DNA of 64,000 bases from Burkholderia sp. 8Y (GCF_902506145.1 NZ_LR733520.1:654057-718056); one strand, 5' to 3'. Positions 34,720-43,511 are shown, counted from the stretch's first letter. A program made the numbers and translations. Notes: generated from the letters alone by a model not told the origin.

Positions 34720-35784
34720 TCAGCTTTCGCTGGTTGAAGGCGTGTCGCTCGCGTCGGTGTCTTCGTTCTCGTAGGCGCCCAGGCGGTTGTACAGCGTCTT
34801 CAGGCTGACGCCGAGCGCCTTCGCCGCGCGCCGCTTGTCGCCGCCGCAATGCTTGAGCGTGCCGAGAATGATCTGCTTCTGCGCGTCGGCGAGCGGCGTG
34901 CCGACCCAGACGTTCATCGCGTCGCCTTGCGTGACGGGCTTTTTCACCCGCGACGCGAGATGCGGATGCGCGATCTCGACCGTCTTCTCCGCGAGAATGA
35001 ACGCGCGATACACCGTGTTTTTCAGCTCGCGCACGTTGCCGGGCCACGAGTAGGTGCGCAGCACGTCGAGCGCGCGCTTGCTGAACGCCTTGTTCGTGCC
35101 TTCCTGCGCGTTCATTTCAGCGAGGAAATGCTGCGCGAGCAGTTCGCGGTCGGCATCGCGCTCGCGCAGGGGCGGCGCGCGTAGCGGGAACACCGCGAGG
35201 CGATACATCAGGTCTTCGCGCAGCCCATTTTCCTTGACCGCGGCGACCGGGTCGCGGTTGGTCGCGGCGATCACGCGGACGTCCGAGCTGATCAGATCGT
35301 TGCCGCCCACGCGAAAGAACGTGCCGGTTTCGAGCGCGCGCAGCAGCTTCACTTGGCGAACGGGCGACATTTCCGTCACTTCGTCGAGAAAGAGCGTGCC
35401 GCCGTTCGCATGTTCGAAATAGCCGATGCGTCCCTGCACCGCGCCCGTGAAACTGCCTTTCTCGTGGCCGAAAAGCTCGGCTTCGATCAGGTTGTCCGGA
35501 ATCGCGCCGCAGTTGACGGCGATGAACGGCGCGTCCTTGCGCGCGCTGTGATCGTGAATCGTCCGCGCGACGAGCTCCTTGCCGGTGCCCGACTCGCCGA
35601 TGATGAGCGCGGTCGCGTCCGTGCCGGCGACGCGCTCGATCTGTGAGTACAGCTCCAGCATGACAGGCGACGAGCCGTACAGTAGTCCGTAAGACTTCAA
35701 ACCCGGCACGTCCCCCGCAGTGCGCTTTTTCTGCGCCGGTGTTTCGCCTGCGACAAGCGGCGGGTCAAGATCGGTTGACGCCAT
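34720..35784 (-). CDS. sigma-54 enhancer-binding protein without a receiver domain
   Basis: The 354-residue regulator has a short N-terminus (1-35) and an AAA+ domain with Walker A G-E-S-G-T-G-K-E (63-70), loop G-S-F-T-G-A (110-115) and Walker B G-G-T-L-F-L-D-E (128-135). A Fis-type helix-turn-helix follows at about 315-337 ([18 protein letters not shown]). Without a sensor domain it is PspF-like and may be controlled by a partner or by level. The loop has Ser in place of the usual Ala of GAFTGA. It probably activates RNA polymerase with the RpoN at 43512. Confidence 0.92.
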   Translation of the reverse strand: MASTDLDPPLVAGETPAQKKRTAGDVPGLKSYGLLYGSSPVMLELYSQIERVAGTDATALIIGESGTGKELVARTIHDHSARKDAPFIAVNCGAIPDNLIEAELFGHEKGSFTGAVQGRIGYFEHANGGTLFLDEVTEMSPVRQVKLLRALETGTFFRVGGNDLISSDVRVIAATNRDPVAAVKENGLREDLMYRLAVFPLRAPPLRERDADRELLAQHFLAEMNAQEGTNKAFSKRALDVLRTYSWPGNVRELKNTVYRAFILAEKTVEIAHPHLASRVKKPVTQGDAMNVWVGTPLADAQKQIILGTLKHCGGDKRRAAKALGVSLKTLYNRLGAYENEDTDASDTPSTSES

Positions 35785-36277
35785 AGGTGCTGATAGTTCC
35801 TGAGTTCTGCGAATATGATGGGCGGGCAGCGAGCGCCGCCGAACGCCGAACGCTTCGCGCCAGCGGGCACGTGCGGTCGCGGTCGGCGGCTGGGCGTCCG
35901 GCGCGGCCGGGCGGGCCCTCGGCCCTGCGGTCGCGCGGCACGGCGGCGTCCTGATGCTGACGCGCGGGCGCTGCTGTCGTGCGCTCGATGGCGGTGAGCC
36001 GGTTTTCCTCGAAAGCGTCAGTCCTGAGGTCGCGGCGCAATCGAATGATTCGCCGCCGTGACTCTATCTCATAAACGCTATTTAACCATTCGCGACGATC
36101 CTGCGGCAATGCGCGCCGTCAGTCGGATGGCATTTTGTCTGATTGCGATTTGCGCCGCGCGGATGATCCGGAAAGGTTCGCCGCGCGCGCCGCGAAATTA
36201 CAAGTCGACGGCGTAAGACTTACCCGACGATTCGCTGCGCATTCGGCTTTTGCGCACGGGCGCCCGTATCGCGACGT
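35785..36277. other. Divergent intergenic region upstream of the DUF883-type operon
   Basis: Nearly 500 bases without a supported gene, with several Arg-rich short frames only. It separates the sigma-54 regulator from the genes it may control and would be the place for enhancer sites; I could not identify a repeated site by eye. Confidence 0.4.
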
Positions 36278-36293
36278 TGGCATGAAAGCTGCT
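36278..36293 (+). promoter_or_regulatory. Candidate sigma-54 promoter
   Basis: TGGCATGAAAGCTGCT matches 10 of the 12 defined positions of the consensus TGGCACG-N4-TTGCW, with the required GG-N10-GC. It lies 66 bases before the ATG at 36360. Confidence 0.65.
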
Positions 36294-36359
36294 CGGACTG
36301 GTCATCCTTATTCGAATGCCCGCGATGGGAAGGCGAACAAACGGGCAACGGGAGAGGTC

Positions 36360-36719
36360 ATGGACGACATTTTCGATTTCGATGTGCCAGCAGACGAGCG
36401 CCGGAATTCGGCGACGGTGCGGCCGGCTCGCGGCAGGGGTGCGCGGGCGTCGGACGATCGGCAGGAACTCGCGGCAGGCGAGCCGATCGACATCTATCAC
36501 TGGGCGGCCGTCGCGCTCGTGACGGCGCTGATGTGCGCGGTGCTCGGCTATGCGGCCGGCACGCCCGCGCTCGCACGCGCCGCGAACGTGACGAGCCTCG
36601 TGTTCGGCGTGGCAGGCGGCGCGCTGACGGCAAGCGGCATCATCCGGCGGCTGCGCGCGCGACTCTCGACGGGCAGCGCACGTCGGCCGTTGAATGTGAC
36701 GGTGCCGAAGACGCAATAG
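36360..36719 (+). CDS. hypothetical membrane protein, two C-terminal helices
   Basis: The 119-residue protein starts M-D-D-I-F-D-F-D-V-P-A-D-E, has a charged cytoplasmic segment, then helices at about 46-66 (W-A-A-V-A-L-V-T-A-L-M-C) and 78-98 (V-T-S-L-V-F-G-V-A-G-G). The C-terminal tail is Arg-rich. A GGGAGAGG ribosome-binding site precedes the ATG. It is the first gene downstream of a good sigma-54 promoter-like sequence and probably shares a transcript with the DUF883-type gene 67 bases on. Function not recognised. Confidence 0.7.
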   Translation: MDDIFDFDVPADERRNSATVRPARGRGARASDDRQELAAGEPIDIYHWAAVALVTALMCAVLGYAAGTPALARAANVTSLVFGVAGGALTASGIIRRLRARLSTGSARRPLNVTVPKTQ

Positions 36720-36786
36720 GCGGCAGGCGCACTAGCCGCAATGACCCGCGATTGTGCGGAAGACCCACTTGGCGAGGACTGATTTC

Positions 36787-37104
36787 ATGAGTCATACGAC
36801 TGTCCAGCTTGCGTTGGGCAAGCAGAAGATCATCGAAGACATCAAGGTGCTGCTCAACGACTCGGAAGAGTTGCTGCGGCTGTCGTCGGCGCTGCCGGGA
36901 GAGGGCGTCGAGGCGCTGCGTTCGCGTCTGCGCGATCACGCCGACACGGCCCGCGCCGCGCTGGAAGACGCGCAGGCCAGTGCGCAAAGCCGCTATCGGT
37001 CGGGCATTGACTGCACGGAGCGGTACGTGCGGGAGAATCCGTGGCAATCGCTCGGCATGGCGGCTGCGGCGGGGTTCCTGCTGGCAGCACTGATCTCGCG
37101 CTGA
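36787..37104 (+). CDS. DUF883 / ElaB-YqjD-like membrane protein
   Basis: The 105-residue protein has a long charged helix (about 1-80, K-I-I-E-D-I-K-V-L-L-N-D-S-E-E-L-L-R). It ends in the family motif V-R-E-N-P-W-Q-S-L-G-M-A-A-A-A-G-F-L-L-A-A-L, a single C-terminal membrane anchor. In Escherichia coli the homologues ElaB and YqjD are stationary-phase inner-membrane proteins that bind ribosomes. Here it is second in the run behind a sigma-54-like promoter. Confidence 0.85.
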   Translation: MSHTTVQLALGKQKIIEDIKVLLNDSEELLRLSSALPGEGVEALRSRLRDHADTARAALEDAQASAQSRYRSGIDCTERYVRENPWQSLGMAAAAGFLLAALISR

Positions 37105-37143
37105 GCCGCGCGGTATCGCATTCAACGACAAGGGAGAAGAACA

Positions 37144-37344
37144 ATGGCACGGTCATCGATTGGAGTTTTTGGCGCGCTGTTCGCAGTCGGCAGCGTGCTC
37201 GCCTGGAAATGGATGCAGTCGCAGGACGCGAACGGGCGGCGCATCGAGAACGGCGCGAACCGCTGGTCGGGCGGACGCTCGCGCAGGGGCGGAAAGTACG
37301 TCGTCGGCGGCACGCCGGACGCCTGGCATTTCCCGAAAAGCTGA
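37144..37344 (+). CDS. small basic membrane-anchored protein
   Basis: The 66-residue protein has one N-terminal hydrophobic helix (S-I-G-V-F-G-A-L-F-A-V-G-S-V-L-A-W) followed by a Gly/Arg-rich soluble tail. It starts 39 bases past the DUF883-type gene with an AGGGAGAA ribosome-binding site, so it is probably the third gene of that transcript. Function unknown. Confidence 0.6.
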   Translation: MARSSIGVFGALFAVGSVLAWKWMQSQDANGRRIENGANRWSGGRSRRGGKYVVGGTPDAWHFPKS

Positions 37345-37422
37345 CCGCGCACTTCGCTCGATGCCGCGCAGCCGGGCGCATCGCCTGGCTCTGCCGACAT
37401 TCGAGCGTTTCCAAGCGATAAG

Positions 37423-37449
37423 ACGCACGCCCTATGGCGTGCGTTTTTA
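37423..37449 (+). terminator. Terminator after the DUF883-type run
   Basis: ACGCACGCC / GGCGTGCGT with a CTAT loop, followed by a T-run. Confidence 0.88.
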
Positions 37450-37696
37450 TCTTGATAAGCCTTTATAATCATTGAACCTCAGCCATAAGTCGCCAACTGG
37501 AAAAACTTACGGCGGAGGCCCCAAGCGTGCGGAAATTTCGGAAATTATTTTATCTTTGCGTTCTGCGGTCAGGTTCAGGCCCACACGGCATCTGACGCAG
37601 TAATCGCACCGGCCCGGACGGCCACCGCCGCCCGGAGAAGACCACGCCGCCTCGCGGCGTGTGACCCTGAAACGCTTTGGAAGAATTCGAGACGCA

Positions 37697-39100
37697 ATGC
37701 CACACGTATTGATTGTCGATGACGATCCCAGTACCCGCGAGGCGCTAGCCGCGATCATCGGCGAAGACGGACTGACAACGGCCACCGCCAGCGATCTGCG
37801 CGAAGCGCGCATCCAGCTCGTGCGGCAGACGCCGGACGTCGTTTTCACCGATCTGAAGCTGCCCGACGGAACGGGCGTCGACCTGTTCGAAGATCTCGAT
37901 CCGCGCTCCGGCGTGGAATTCATCGTCATCACCGGGCATGCGACGGTGGAATCGGCCGTGAGCGCGCTCAAGATGGGCGCAGCCGATTACCTCGTCAAAC
38001 CCATCAACATGCAGCGCGTGAAGGCGATTCTGTCGCGCCTGCCGCGCGCCGGCGACCTGAAGGCGGAAATCGGCACGCTGCGCGGCGAGTTGCGCCGCAT
38101 GGGGCGCTTCGGGCTCATGCTCGGCAATTCGCCCGCCATGCAGACGGTGTACGACCAGGTCGGACGCGTCGCGCCGACGGCGGCGTCGGTGCTGCTGATC
38201 GGCGAATCGGGAACGGGCAAGGAAGTCGCCGCGCAGACGCTGCACGAGCTCAGCCTGCGCCGCAAGCATTCGTTCATCGCGGTGAACTGCGGGGCGATCT
38301 CGCCGAATCTGATCGAGTCCGAAATGTTCGGTCACGAACGCGGTTCGTTCACGGGCGCGGATCGTCAGCACAAGGGTTATTTCGAGCGCGCGAACGGCGG
38401 CACGCTGTTCCTCGATGAAATCACCGAAATGCCGATCGAGTTGCAGGTGAAGCTGCTTCGCGTGCTGGAAACCGGCATGTTCATGCGCGTCGGCACGACG
38501 AAGGAGATCGAGACGGACGTGCGCCTGATTGCCGCGACGAACCGCGATCCGGAGCAGGCCGTGCTCGAAGGCAAGCTGCGGCTCGACCTCTACCACCGGC
38601 TGAACGTGTTCCCGATCAACCTGCCGCCGCTGCGCGAGCGCGGCAAGGACGTGGAACTGCTCGGACAGGCGTTCCTCGACGAACTGAACGCGCGCTACAA
38701 CACGAAGAAGGACTTCCCGCCCGCCGTGCGCGACATGTTGGCCTCGTACAACTGGCCGGGCAATGTGCGCGAACTGAAGAACTACGTGCAGCGCGCGTAC
38801 ATCATGTCGGGTGCTGATTCCGATAGCACGGCGACGGTCCCGCTGCAGATTTCGCTGTCGCGGCCTTCGTCGGGCACGGCGGTGACGATCCCGTTCGGCA
38901 CGTCGCTCGCGCAGGCGGATCGCCAGCTGATTCTCGCGACGCTCGAACAATGCGGCGGCGTGAAGACGCGCGCGGCGGAAATCCTCGGCATCAGCCTGAA
39001 AACGCTCTATAACCGGCTCGTGGAGTACGGCGAAGACGCGAACAAGGCGGCTATCGGCGAAGGCGGCGACCTGAACGAGTCGGAAAGCGAAAATCGCTGA
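37697..39100 (+). CDS. NtrC-type sigma-54 response regulator (orphan)
   Basis: The 467-residue regulator has a receiver domain (1-115; D8-D10, phospho-acceptor D52 in V-F-T-D-L-K-L-P-D-G, K101). The AAA+ domain has Walker A G-E-S-G-T-G-K-E (169-176) and loop G-S-F-T-G-A (216-221). A Fis-type helix-turn-helix is near the C-terminus ([18 protein letters not shown]). No histidine kinase gene is adjacent, so its phosphodonor is elsewhere. The AAA+ domain and C-terminus resemble those of the regulator at 34720, so the two may share targets. The ATG at 37697 gives a normal receiver start. Confidence 0.93.
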   Translation: MPHVLIVDDDPSTREALAAIIGEDGLTTATASDLREARIQLVRQTPDVVFTDLKLPDGTGVDLFEDLDPRSGVEFIVITGHATVESAVSALKMGAADYLVKPINMQRVKAILSRLPRAGDLKAEIGTLRGELRRMGRFGLMLGNSPAMQTVYDQVGRVAPTAASVLLIGESGTGKEVAAQTLHELSLRRKHSFIAVNCGAISPNLIESEMFGHERGSFTGADRQHKGYFERANGGTLFLDEITEMPIELQVKLLRVLETGMFMRVGTTKEIETDVRLIAATNRDPEQAVLEGKLRLDLYHRLNVFPINLPPLRERGKDVELLGQAFLDELNARYNTKKDFPPAVRDMLASYNWPGNVRELKNYVQRAYIMSGADSDSTATVPLQISLSRPSSGTAVTIPFGTSLAQADRQLILATLEQCGGVKTRAAEILGISLKTLYNRLVEYGEDANKAAIGEGGDLNESESENR

Positions 39101-39125
39101 ACGTCGGTTATCTTCACACGAAAAC

Positions 39126-39159
39126 AACGCCCGCTGCTTGCAAAAAGCGCGGGCGTTTT
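39126..39159 (+). terminator. Terminator after the NtrC-type gene
   Basis: AACGCCCGC and GCGGGCGTT arms with a 14-base loop followed by TT, 25 bases past the stop. Confidence 0.75.
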
Positions 39160-39223
39160 GATTGGCAGGCGCGCTTTCAGCAACGATAATGAGATACATG
39201 GACGCGAGCCGACGTGAAAAGAG

Positions 39224-39239
39224 GGGCATAACCCTTGCT
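39224..39239 (+). promoter_or_regulatory. Candidate sigma-54 promoter
   Basis: GGGCATAACCCTTGCT keeps GGCA and TTGCT with GG-N10-GC (9 of 12 consensus positions) and lies 83 bases before the ATG at 39323. Confidence 0.55.
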
Positions 39240-39322
39240 GCCGATCCATGCGACATCCGCATTCAGGCGCTCGGCGCTTCGAGCGGATGCAATCACGATC
39301 ACAAGACCGCAAGGAGCCCGTT

Positions 39323-39529
39323 ATGTCCGATTTCGCCTCCGACCGCGCGCCGATCAGTGCGCAGACTCCGCAGCCGCCCGATCCGCCTGTGACGCCGCCG
39401 GACCAGCCGCCGCCGACTCCGATTCCCCCCGACACGAACCCCGACCCGACGCGCGACCCGCCCGAGCCACCGACGCAGCCTATCGGCGATCCGCCGCCCG
39501 GGCCGAACGAGACGCCGCACGTCCGCTGA
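39323..39529 (+). CDS. small proline-rich protein
   Basis: The 68-residue protein is about one third proline, with repeated P-P-D-x-P/P-P-x-P patterns from residue 12 to the end and no hydrophobic helix. AAGGAG precedes the ATG. It is preceded by a sigma-54-like promoter and followed by a clear terminator, so it is likely a real single-gene unit. Such sequences are intrinsically disordered. Function unknown. Confidence 0.6.
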   Translation: MSDFASDRAPISAQTPQPPDPPVTPPDQPPPTPIPPDTNPDPTRDPPEPPTQPIGDPPPGPNETPHVR

Positions 39530-39628
39530 CGGGTCGAGTAGCAGAAGCGGGCGCTTCATCGAACGCGTGCAAAGCTTGAACAATCTTCCATCCCGGGCGT
39601 AGGGATTACAACGAACGGAGTACGAATG

Positions 39629-39661
39629 ACCGGCGACGCGCAGTATCGCCGGTCGTTTTTT
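39629..39661 (+). terminator. Terminator after the proline-rich gene
   Basis: ACCGGCGA / TCGCCGGT arms followed by CG and six T. It lies 100 bases past the stop at 39529. Confidence 0.85.
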
Positions 39662-39748
39662 CTGCAACGTGCTGCCCGAAGACGTGGCAGCGCATCGGTC
39701 CGACGCCGCCGAGGTCCATTCGCGACGGCCTTCTCTCTGGAGGCATCA

Positions 39749-39985
39749 ATGAGGCATCCCGCACTCCGACGCTCCGCGCGTCATTCTTCCAAACGCGAAG
39801 CGCGCGCCGAAGCCGCCAAGAACGGCACCGCGCCCGTCTCGTCCGCGCCGCCCGAGCACCACGATCCGGCTGGCCAGAACCGCCCGGCGCCTGGCGTTCC
39901 GCCCGACGGCGAGCACAACCAGGGCGGCGTGCGCTCCGAAGGCATCGACTATCAGCGCGATCTCGGCTCCGAGCAGGATGCGTGA
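39749..39985 (+). CDS. small hydrophilic protein
   Basis: The 78-residue protein starts M-R-H-P-A-L-R-R-S-A-R-H-S-S-K-R-E and ends with an acidic tail (D-Y-Q-R-D-L-G-S-E-Q-D-A). It is rich in Pro, Gly and charged residues with no helix or motif. A TGGAGG ribosome-binding site precedes the ATG. It lies between the proline-rich gene and otsA. Coding status rests on the ribosome-binding site and position; function unknown. Confidence 0.5.
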   Translation: MRHPALRRSARHSSKREARAEAAKNGTAPVSSAPPEHHDPAGQNRPAPGVPPDGEHNQGGVRSEGIDYQRDLGSEQDA

Positions 39986-40104
39986 GGGCGTCTTTCACGG
40001 CGCATCGATCACGAGCAGAAAGTTCTACGCGGCGGCGCTCGCCGCGTGATTTCGTTCGCCCGTAACATCTCGATACGAATTTCCCACTCGATAACGGAGC
40101 AAAA

Positions 40105-40120
40105 CGGCATAAGACTTGCA
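40105..40120 (+). promoter_or_regulatory. Candidate sigma-54 promoter of otsA
   Basis: CGGCATAAGACTTGCA keeps GGCA and TTGCA with GG-N10-GC (9 of 12), 53 bases before the otsA ATG. Confidence 0.6.
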
Positions 40121-40173
40121 TGTTTTCCGTCGCCAATTCGAGCAGCAACGACAACTGATGGAGTGACGCTGTA

Positions 40174-41622
40174 ATGAGCAGATTGATCGTGGTATCGAAT
40201 CGCGTCGCGCCGGTCCAGGAAGGCAAGCCCAGCGCGGGCGGGCTCGCGATCGGCGTGCTGGACGCGCTCAAGGAGACGGGCGGCGTGTGGTTCGGCTGGA
40301 GCGGCGAGATCGTCGGCGAGGCGGCGTCGCCCGTCGTCGAGAAAAACGGCAACGTGACCTATGCCACCGTCGGGCTCACGCGGCGCGACTACGACCAGTA
40401 CTACCGCGGCTTTTCCAACGCGACTTTGTGGCCGACCTTCCACTATCGCAACGACCTCTCGCGCTTCGACCGCGAGGAGTACGCGGGCTATATGCGCGTC
40501 AACGCGACGCTGGCCGCGAAGCTCAAGACGCTGCTGCAGCCGGACGACATCATCTGGGTCCACGACTACCATCTGCTGCCGTTCGCGCAGGAGCTGCGCA
40601 AGATCGGCGTGACGAATCCCATCGGCTTCTTCCTGCACATTCCGTTTCCGGTGCCCGAAGTGATGCGCACGGTTCCGCCGCACGAGGAATTGATGGCGTC
40701 GCTGTGCCAGTACGACGTCGTCGGCTTTCAGACGGACAGCGACAAGCAGTCGTTCATCGACTATATCGAGCGCAGCGGCCGCGGCCACTTCAGCGACGAC
40801 GGCATGTTGCAGGCGTTCGGCCGCATGCTGAAAGTGGGCGCGTATCCGATCGGCATCTATCCGGACGCTATCGCGAAAGCCGCCGAACAGTACTCGGGCC
40901 GCAAGCAGGTGAAGAGCCTGCGCGACTCCATGCGTGGCCGCAAGCTCATCATGAGCGTGGACCGGCTGGATTATTCGAAGGGTCTCGTCGAGCGTTTTCA
41001 GGCGTTCGAGCGGCTCCTGCTGAACGCGCCGGGCTGGCATGGCCGCGTGTCGCTCGTGCAGATCGCGCCGCCGACGCGCGCGGACGTGCAGACGTATCAG
41101 CGCATCCGCCAGAACCTGGAAGGCGAGGCGGGGCGCATCAACGGACGCTTCGCGCAGCTCGACTGGACGCCTATTCAGTACTTGAACCGCAAATACGAAC
41201 GCAATCTGTTGATGGCGCTGTTCAGGCTGTCGCAAGTCGGCTATGTGACGCCGCTGCGCGACGGCATGAATCTGGTCGCGAAGGAGTACGTGGCATCGCA
41301 GGACCCGGAAGATCCGGGCGCGCTGGTGCTCTCGCAATTCGCGGGCGCGGCGGATCAGTTGCCGGGCGCGCTCGTCGTGAATCCGTTCGATCTCTCGCAG
41401 ATGTCCGAGGCGCTGGAGCGCGCGTTGTCGATGCCGCTCGCCGAACGTCAGGCGCGCCATGCCGACATGATGGTGCCTTTGCGCAAGAACAATCTGTCCG
41501 TCTGGCGCGATTCGTTCCTCTCGGATTTGCGCAGCGTCGCCACCGCGACCTCCGTCACAGCGAAAACGGTCAAGACGGTGAAGCAGGGCGCGTCGGAAGC
41601 GAAGCGGCCGGCGCGGGCCTGA
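40174..41622 (+). CDS. otsA: alpha,alpha-trehalose-6-phosphate synthase
   Basis: The 482-residue GT20 glycosyltransferase makes trehalose-6-phosphate from UDP-glucose and glucose-6-phosphate, for osmotic and desiccation protection. It has the family opening L-I-V-V-S-N-R-V-A, W-F-G-W-S-G, W-V-H-D-Y-H-L-L-P, M-S-V-D-R-L-D-Y-S-K-G-L and the C-terminal G-M-N-L-V-A-K-E-Y. No phosphatase gene (otsB) is adjacent. In E. coli otsA is driven by RpoS; here a sigma-54-like promoter precedes it. A strong terminator follows. Confidence 0.97.
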   Translation: MSRLIVVSNRVAPVQEGKPSAGGLAIGVLDALKETGGVWFGWSGEIVGEAASPVVEKNGNVTYATVGLTRRDYDQYYRGFSNATLWPTFHYRNDLSRFDREEYAGYMRVNATLAAKLKTLLQPDDIIWVHDYHLLPFAQELRKIGVTNPIGFFLHIPFPVPEVMRTVPPHEELMASLCQYDVVGFQTDSDKQSFIDYIERSGRGHFSDDGMLQAFGRMLKVGAYPIGIYPDAIAKAAEQYSGRKQVKSLRDSMRGRKLIMSVDRLDYSKGLVERFQAFERLLLNAPGWHGRVSLVQIAPPTRADVQTYQRIRQNLEGEAGRINGRFAQLDWTPIQYLNRKYERNLLMALFRLSQVGYVTPLRDGMNLVAKEYVASQDPEDPGALVLSQFAGAADQLPGALVVNPFDLSQMSEALERALSMPLAERQARHADMMVPLRKNNLSVWRDSFLSDLRSVATATSVTAKTVKTVKQGASEAKRPARA

Positions 41623-41642
41623 TCCGCCGCTGTCGACTAATT

Positions 41643-41677
41643 AGCCCCGCGCTTCGCGAGAAGCGCGGGGCTTTTTT
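41643..41677 (+). terminator. Terminator after otsA
   Basis: AGCCCCGCGCTT / AAGCGCGGGGCT with a CGCGAG loop and a six-T run. Confidence 0.9.
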
Positions 41678-41693
41678 CTGCGCGACGCGAGCG

Positions 41694-41709
41694 CGGAACA
41701 GTCCTTGCG
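41694..41709 (+). promoter_or_regulatory. Candidate sigma-54 promoter
   Basis: CGGAACAGTCCTTGCG has GG-N10-GC and TTGC (8 of 12), 31 bases before the ATG at 41741. It is a weaker match than the others, but position and spacing are good. Confidence 0.5.
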
Positions 41710-41740
41710 ATCCCGTTCACGACACATTCGAAGGAGATCG

Positions 41741-42103
41741 ATGATGACTGGAAGCACACTGAATCCGCCGGAAGAAGGCGGCGCGCAATGGGGCAAGGGG
41801 CACGGCACGGGCGCGCTCGGCCCGAGCGATTCGTCGGACTCCGGCTCTGACGTGCAGGGCGAGATGCGCCGTCCGGGCGATATCGAGGATGAACTCGACG
41901 CCCACGCGCTCGGCCTGTCTGATGCGCAACTGGACAGCGACACCGACCGCGCCGGCACGGGCGAGGACGCATCCGCCGACGGCGACAACAACCTCTTCGC
42001 GAACGCGGACATCCTGCCCGATGGCGTGGAGGACGAAACCGAAATCAGCGACATGGCCGACGACGAAGCCGTCGATCCCGACGCGGACGAAGACAGCGCC
42101 TGA
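41741..42103 (+). CDS. small highly acidic protein
   Basis: The 120-residue protein is strongly acidic (Asp and Glu clusters through its C-terminal half, D-D-E-A-V-D-P-D-A-D-E-D-S-A at the end), with no signal peptide or helix. AAGGAG lies 4 bases before the first of two adjacent ATGs (41741) and 7 before the second (41744). It sits between a sigma-54-like promoter and a strong terminator. Function unknown; disorder is likely. Confidence 0.65.
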   Translation: MMTGSTLNPPEEGGAQWGKGHGTGALGPSDSSDSGSDVQGEMRRPGDIEDELDAHALGLSDAQLDSDTDRAGTGEDASADGDNNLFANADILPDGVEDETEISDMADDEAVDPDADEDSA

Positions 42104-42130
42104 CCGTTCAAGCCGACCGGCCGCAGAAGA

Positions 42131-42166
42131 AAGGCGCGCGCGGATCACTCCGTGCGCGCCTTTTTT
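42131..42166 (+). terminator. Terminator after the acidic protein
   Basis: A stem with AAGGCGCGCGCGG and CCGTGCGCGCCTT arms followed by six T. Confidence 0.88.
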
Positions 42167-42239
42167 GCACGCGTATTGTCCGGCGAAGCTAACATCGGCG
42201 GTTGAGCCACGAAAGGCATGCCCGCGCCGCCACTTGCCG

Positions 42240-43148
42240 ATGAATCGCGACGTTCCCGATCAGATGACACCGCTCGCCGAAGGCCGCACGACGCGCTTCG
42301 GCTGGCTCTCATGGGTCGCCGATCCCATCACGCAGTGGGTTCAGGATCACTGCCTGATGTTCTCGGCCGCCATCTCGTTCTTCGCCGCGTTCTCGCTCGC
42401 GCCGACGCTCGTCATCGTGATCGCGGTGGCGAGCATTTTCTTCGGCGCGGACGCCGTGCAGGGCCGTCTCTTCGCTGAGATCAGCGGCATCGTCGGCGCC
42501 GACGCAGCGCACACGCTCGAAGCAATCGTCGCGAACGCGTGGCACGCGGACATGGCGCGCAGCACCGCGGTGCTGTCCATCGCGGGCGTGCTGGTCGGCG
42601 CGTCCGCGACGTTTTCGTCGCTGCACAGTGCGCTGAACGTGATCTGGCCGACGCCCGTCGTGAGCACGCGCGAGAGCATTGTCGGGCTGTTGCGCGTGCG
42701 GCTGATGTCGTTCGCGCTCGTGGTCGGCGCGGGGCTGCTCGTCGTCGCGCTGCTGCTCCTGGATGCGCTCGTCGAAGTGCTCGGTCACTGGGCGCTCGGC
42801 GACGGCAATCCGTTCGTCGTGCTGTCCAGTCTCACGCGCCACGCCATTTCGATCGCGATGCTGATGCTCGCATTCTCCGTGCTGCTCAAGTTCTTGCCGA
42901 CGACACGCATGCGCTGGCGCGACGCCGCCCTCGGCGCTGCCGCCGCCGCGCTTCTGTTCGAGGGCGGCAAGCGGCTTTTCGCGCTCTATCTTCAGCATGC
43001 GGGCACGGCCAATATGTTCGGCGCGGCGGGGTCGCTCGCGGTCATCCTGATGTGGCTCTACTACTCGGCGGCGGTCTTTCTGCTGGGCGCGGAGCTTTCC
43101 GCGACGGCGGCGCGAAAGCGCACGCACCGCGAGTCGGGGTGGCGGTGA
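42240..43148 (+). CDS. YihY / UPF0761 family membrane protein
   Basis: The 302-residue inner-membrane protein has about six helices. It begins at the W-V-Q-D-H-C-L-M-F-S-A-A-I-S-F-F-A-A-F-S-L-A-P segment that defines the YihY/virulence factor BrkB-like family. It has the family G-N-P-F-V-V and F-G-A-A-G-S-L-A-V-I-L-M-W-L-Y-Y-S-A-A-V-F-L-L-G-A-E motifs. Function is not established for the family. The last 30 codons are copied twice just downstream as diverged tandem repeats. Confidence 0.87.
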   Translation: MNRDVPDQMTPLAEGRTTRFGWLSWVADPITQWVQDHCLMFSAAISFFAAFSLAPTLVIVIAVASIFFGADAVQGRLFAEISGIVGADAAHTLEAIVANAWHADMARSTAVLSIAGVLVGASATFSSLHSALNVIWPTPVVSTRESIVGLLRVRLMSFALVVGAGLLVVALLLLDALVEVLGHWALGDGNPFVVLSSLTRHAISIAMLMLAFSVLLKFLPTTRMRWRDAALGAAAAALLFEGGKRLFALYLQHAGTANMFGAAGSLAVILMWLYYSAAVFLLGAELSATAARKRTHRESGWR

Positions 43149-43385
43149 GGAGAAGGGTCGCGCGGGTCACGCGGCTGTACTACTCGGCGGCGGTCTTTCT
43201 GCCGAACGCCGAGCTTTCCGCGATGGCGCGATGAAATCGCACGCACCGCGAGTCCGGCTGCGTTGACGAGAAGGGTCGCGCGGGTCGTGCGGCTCTATTA
43301 CTCGGCGGCGGCCTTTCTGCCGCACGCGGTGCTTTCCGCGACGGCGCGACGAAAGCGCACGCATCGCGAGTCCTACTGGTGCTGA
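43056..43385 (+). repeat. Three tandem copies of the YihY-like gene's 3' end
   Basis: A unit of about 118 bases begins with CTCTACTACTCGGCGGCG (43056, inside the gene) and recurs as CTGTACTACTCGGCGGCG at 43175 and CTCTATTACTCGGCGGCG at 43293. Each copy can still be read as L-Y-Y-S-A-A-(V/A)-F-L-x-x-A-x-L-S-A. Copy 2 ends early, and copy 3 keeps R-K-R-T-H-R-E-S-Y-W-C. Copies differ by scattered substitutions, not long indels. Confidence 0.85.
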
Positions 43386-43386
43386 C

Positions 43387-43416
43387 AAAAAAAGGCCGCC
43401 CGACTGGGGGCGGCCC
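43387..43416 (-). terminator. Terminator after rpoN
   Basis: GGCCGCCC / GGGCGGCC arms with an A-run on the plus strand, a T-run for minus-strand transcripts, about 100 bases past the rpoN stop at 43512. Confidence 0.75.
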
Positions 43417-43511
43417 GACAGTGGCGCTTCCTGCTGTACTGCTCTGCGATTCGCTTGACCGGGTCTTCGCTGAGTGCAGGGAGCGCGGAAACTGCTTGCG
43501 GCGTTCTGCCG

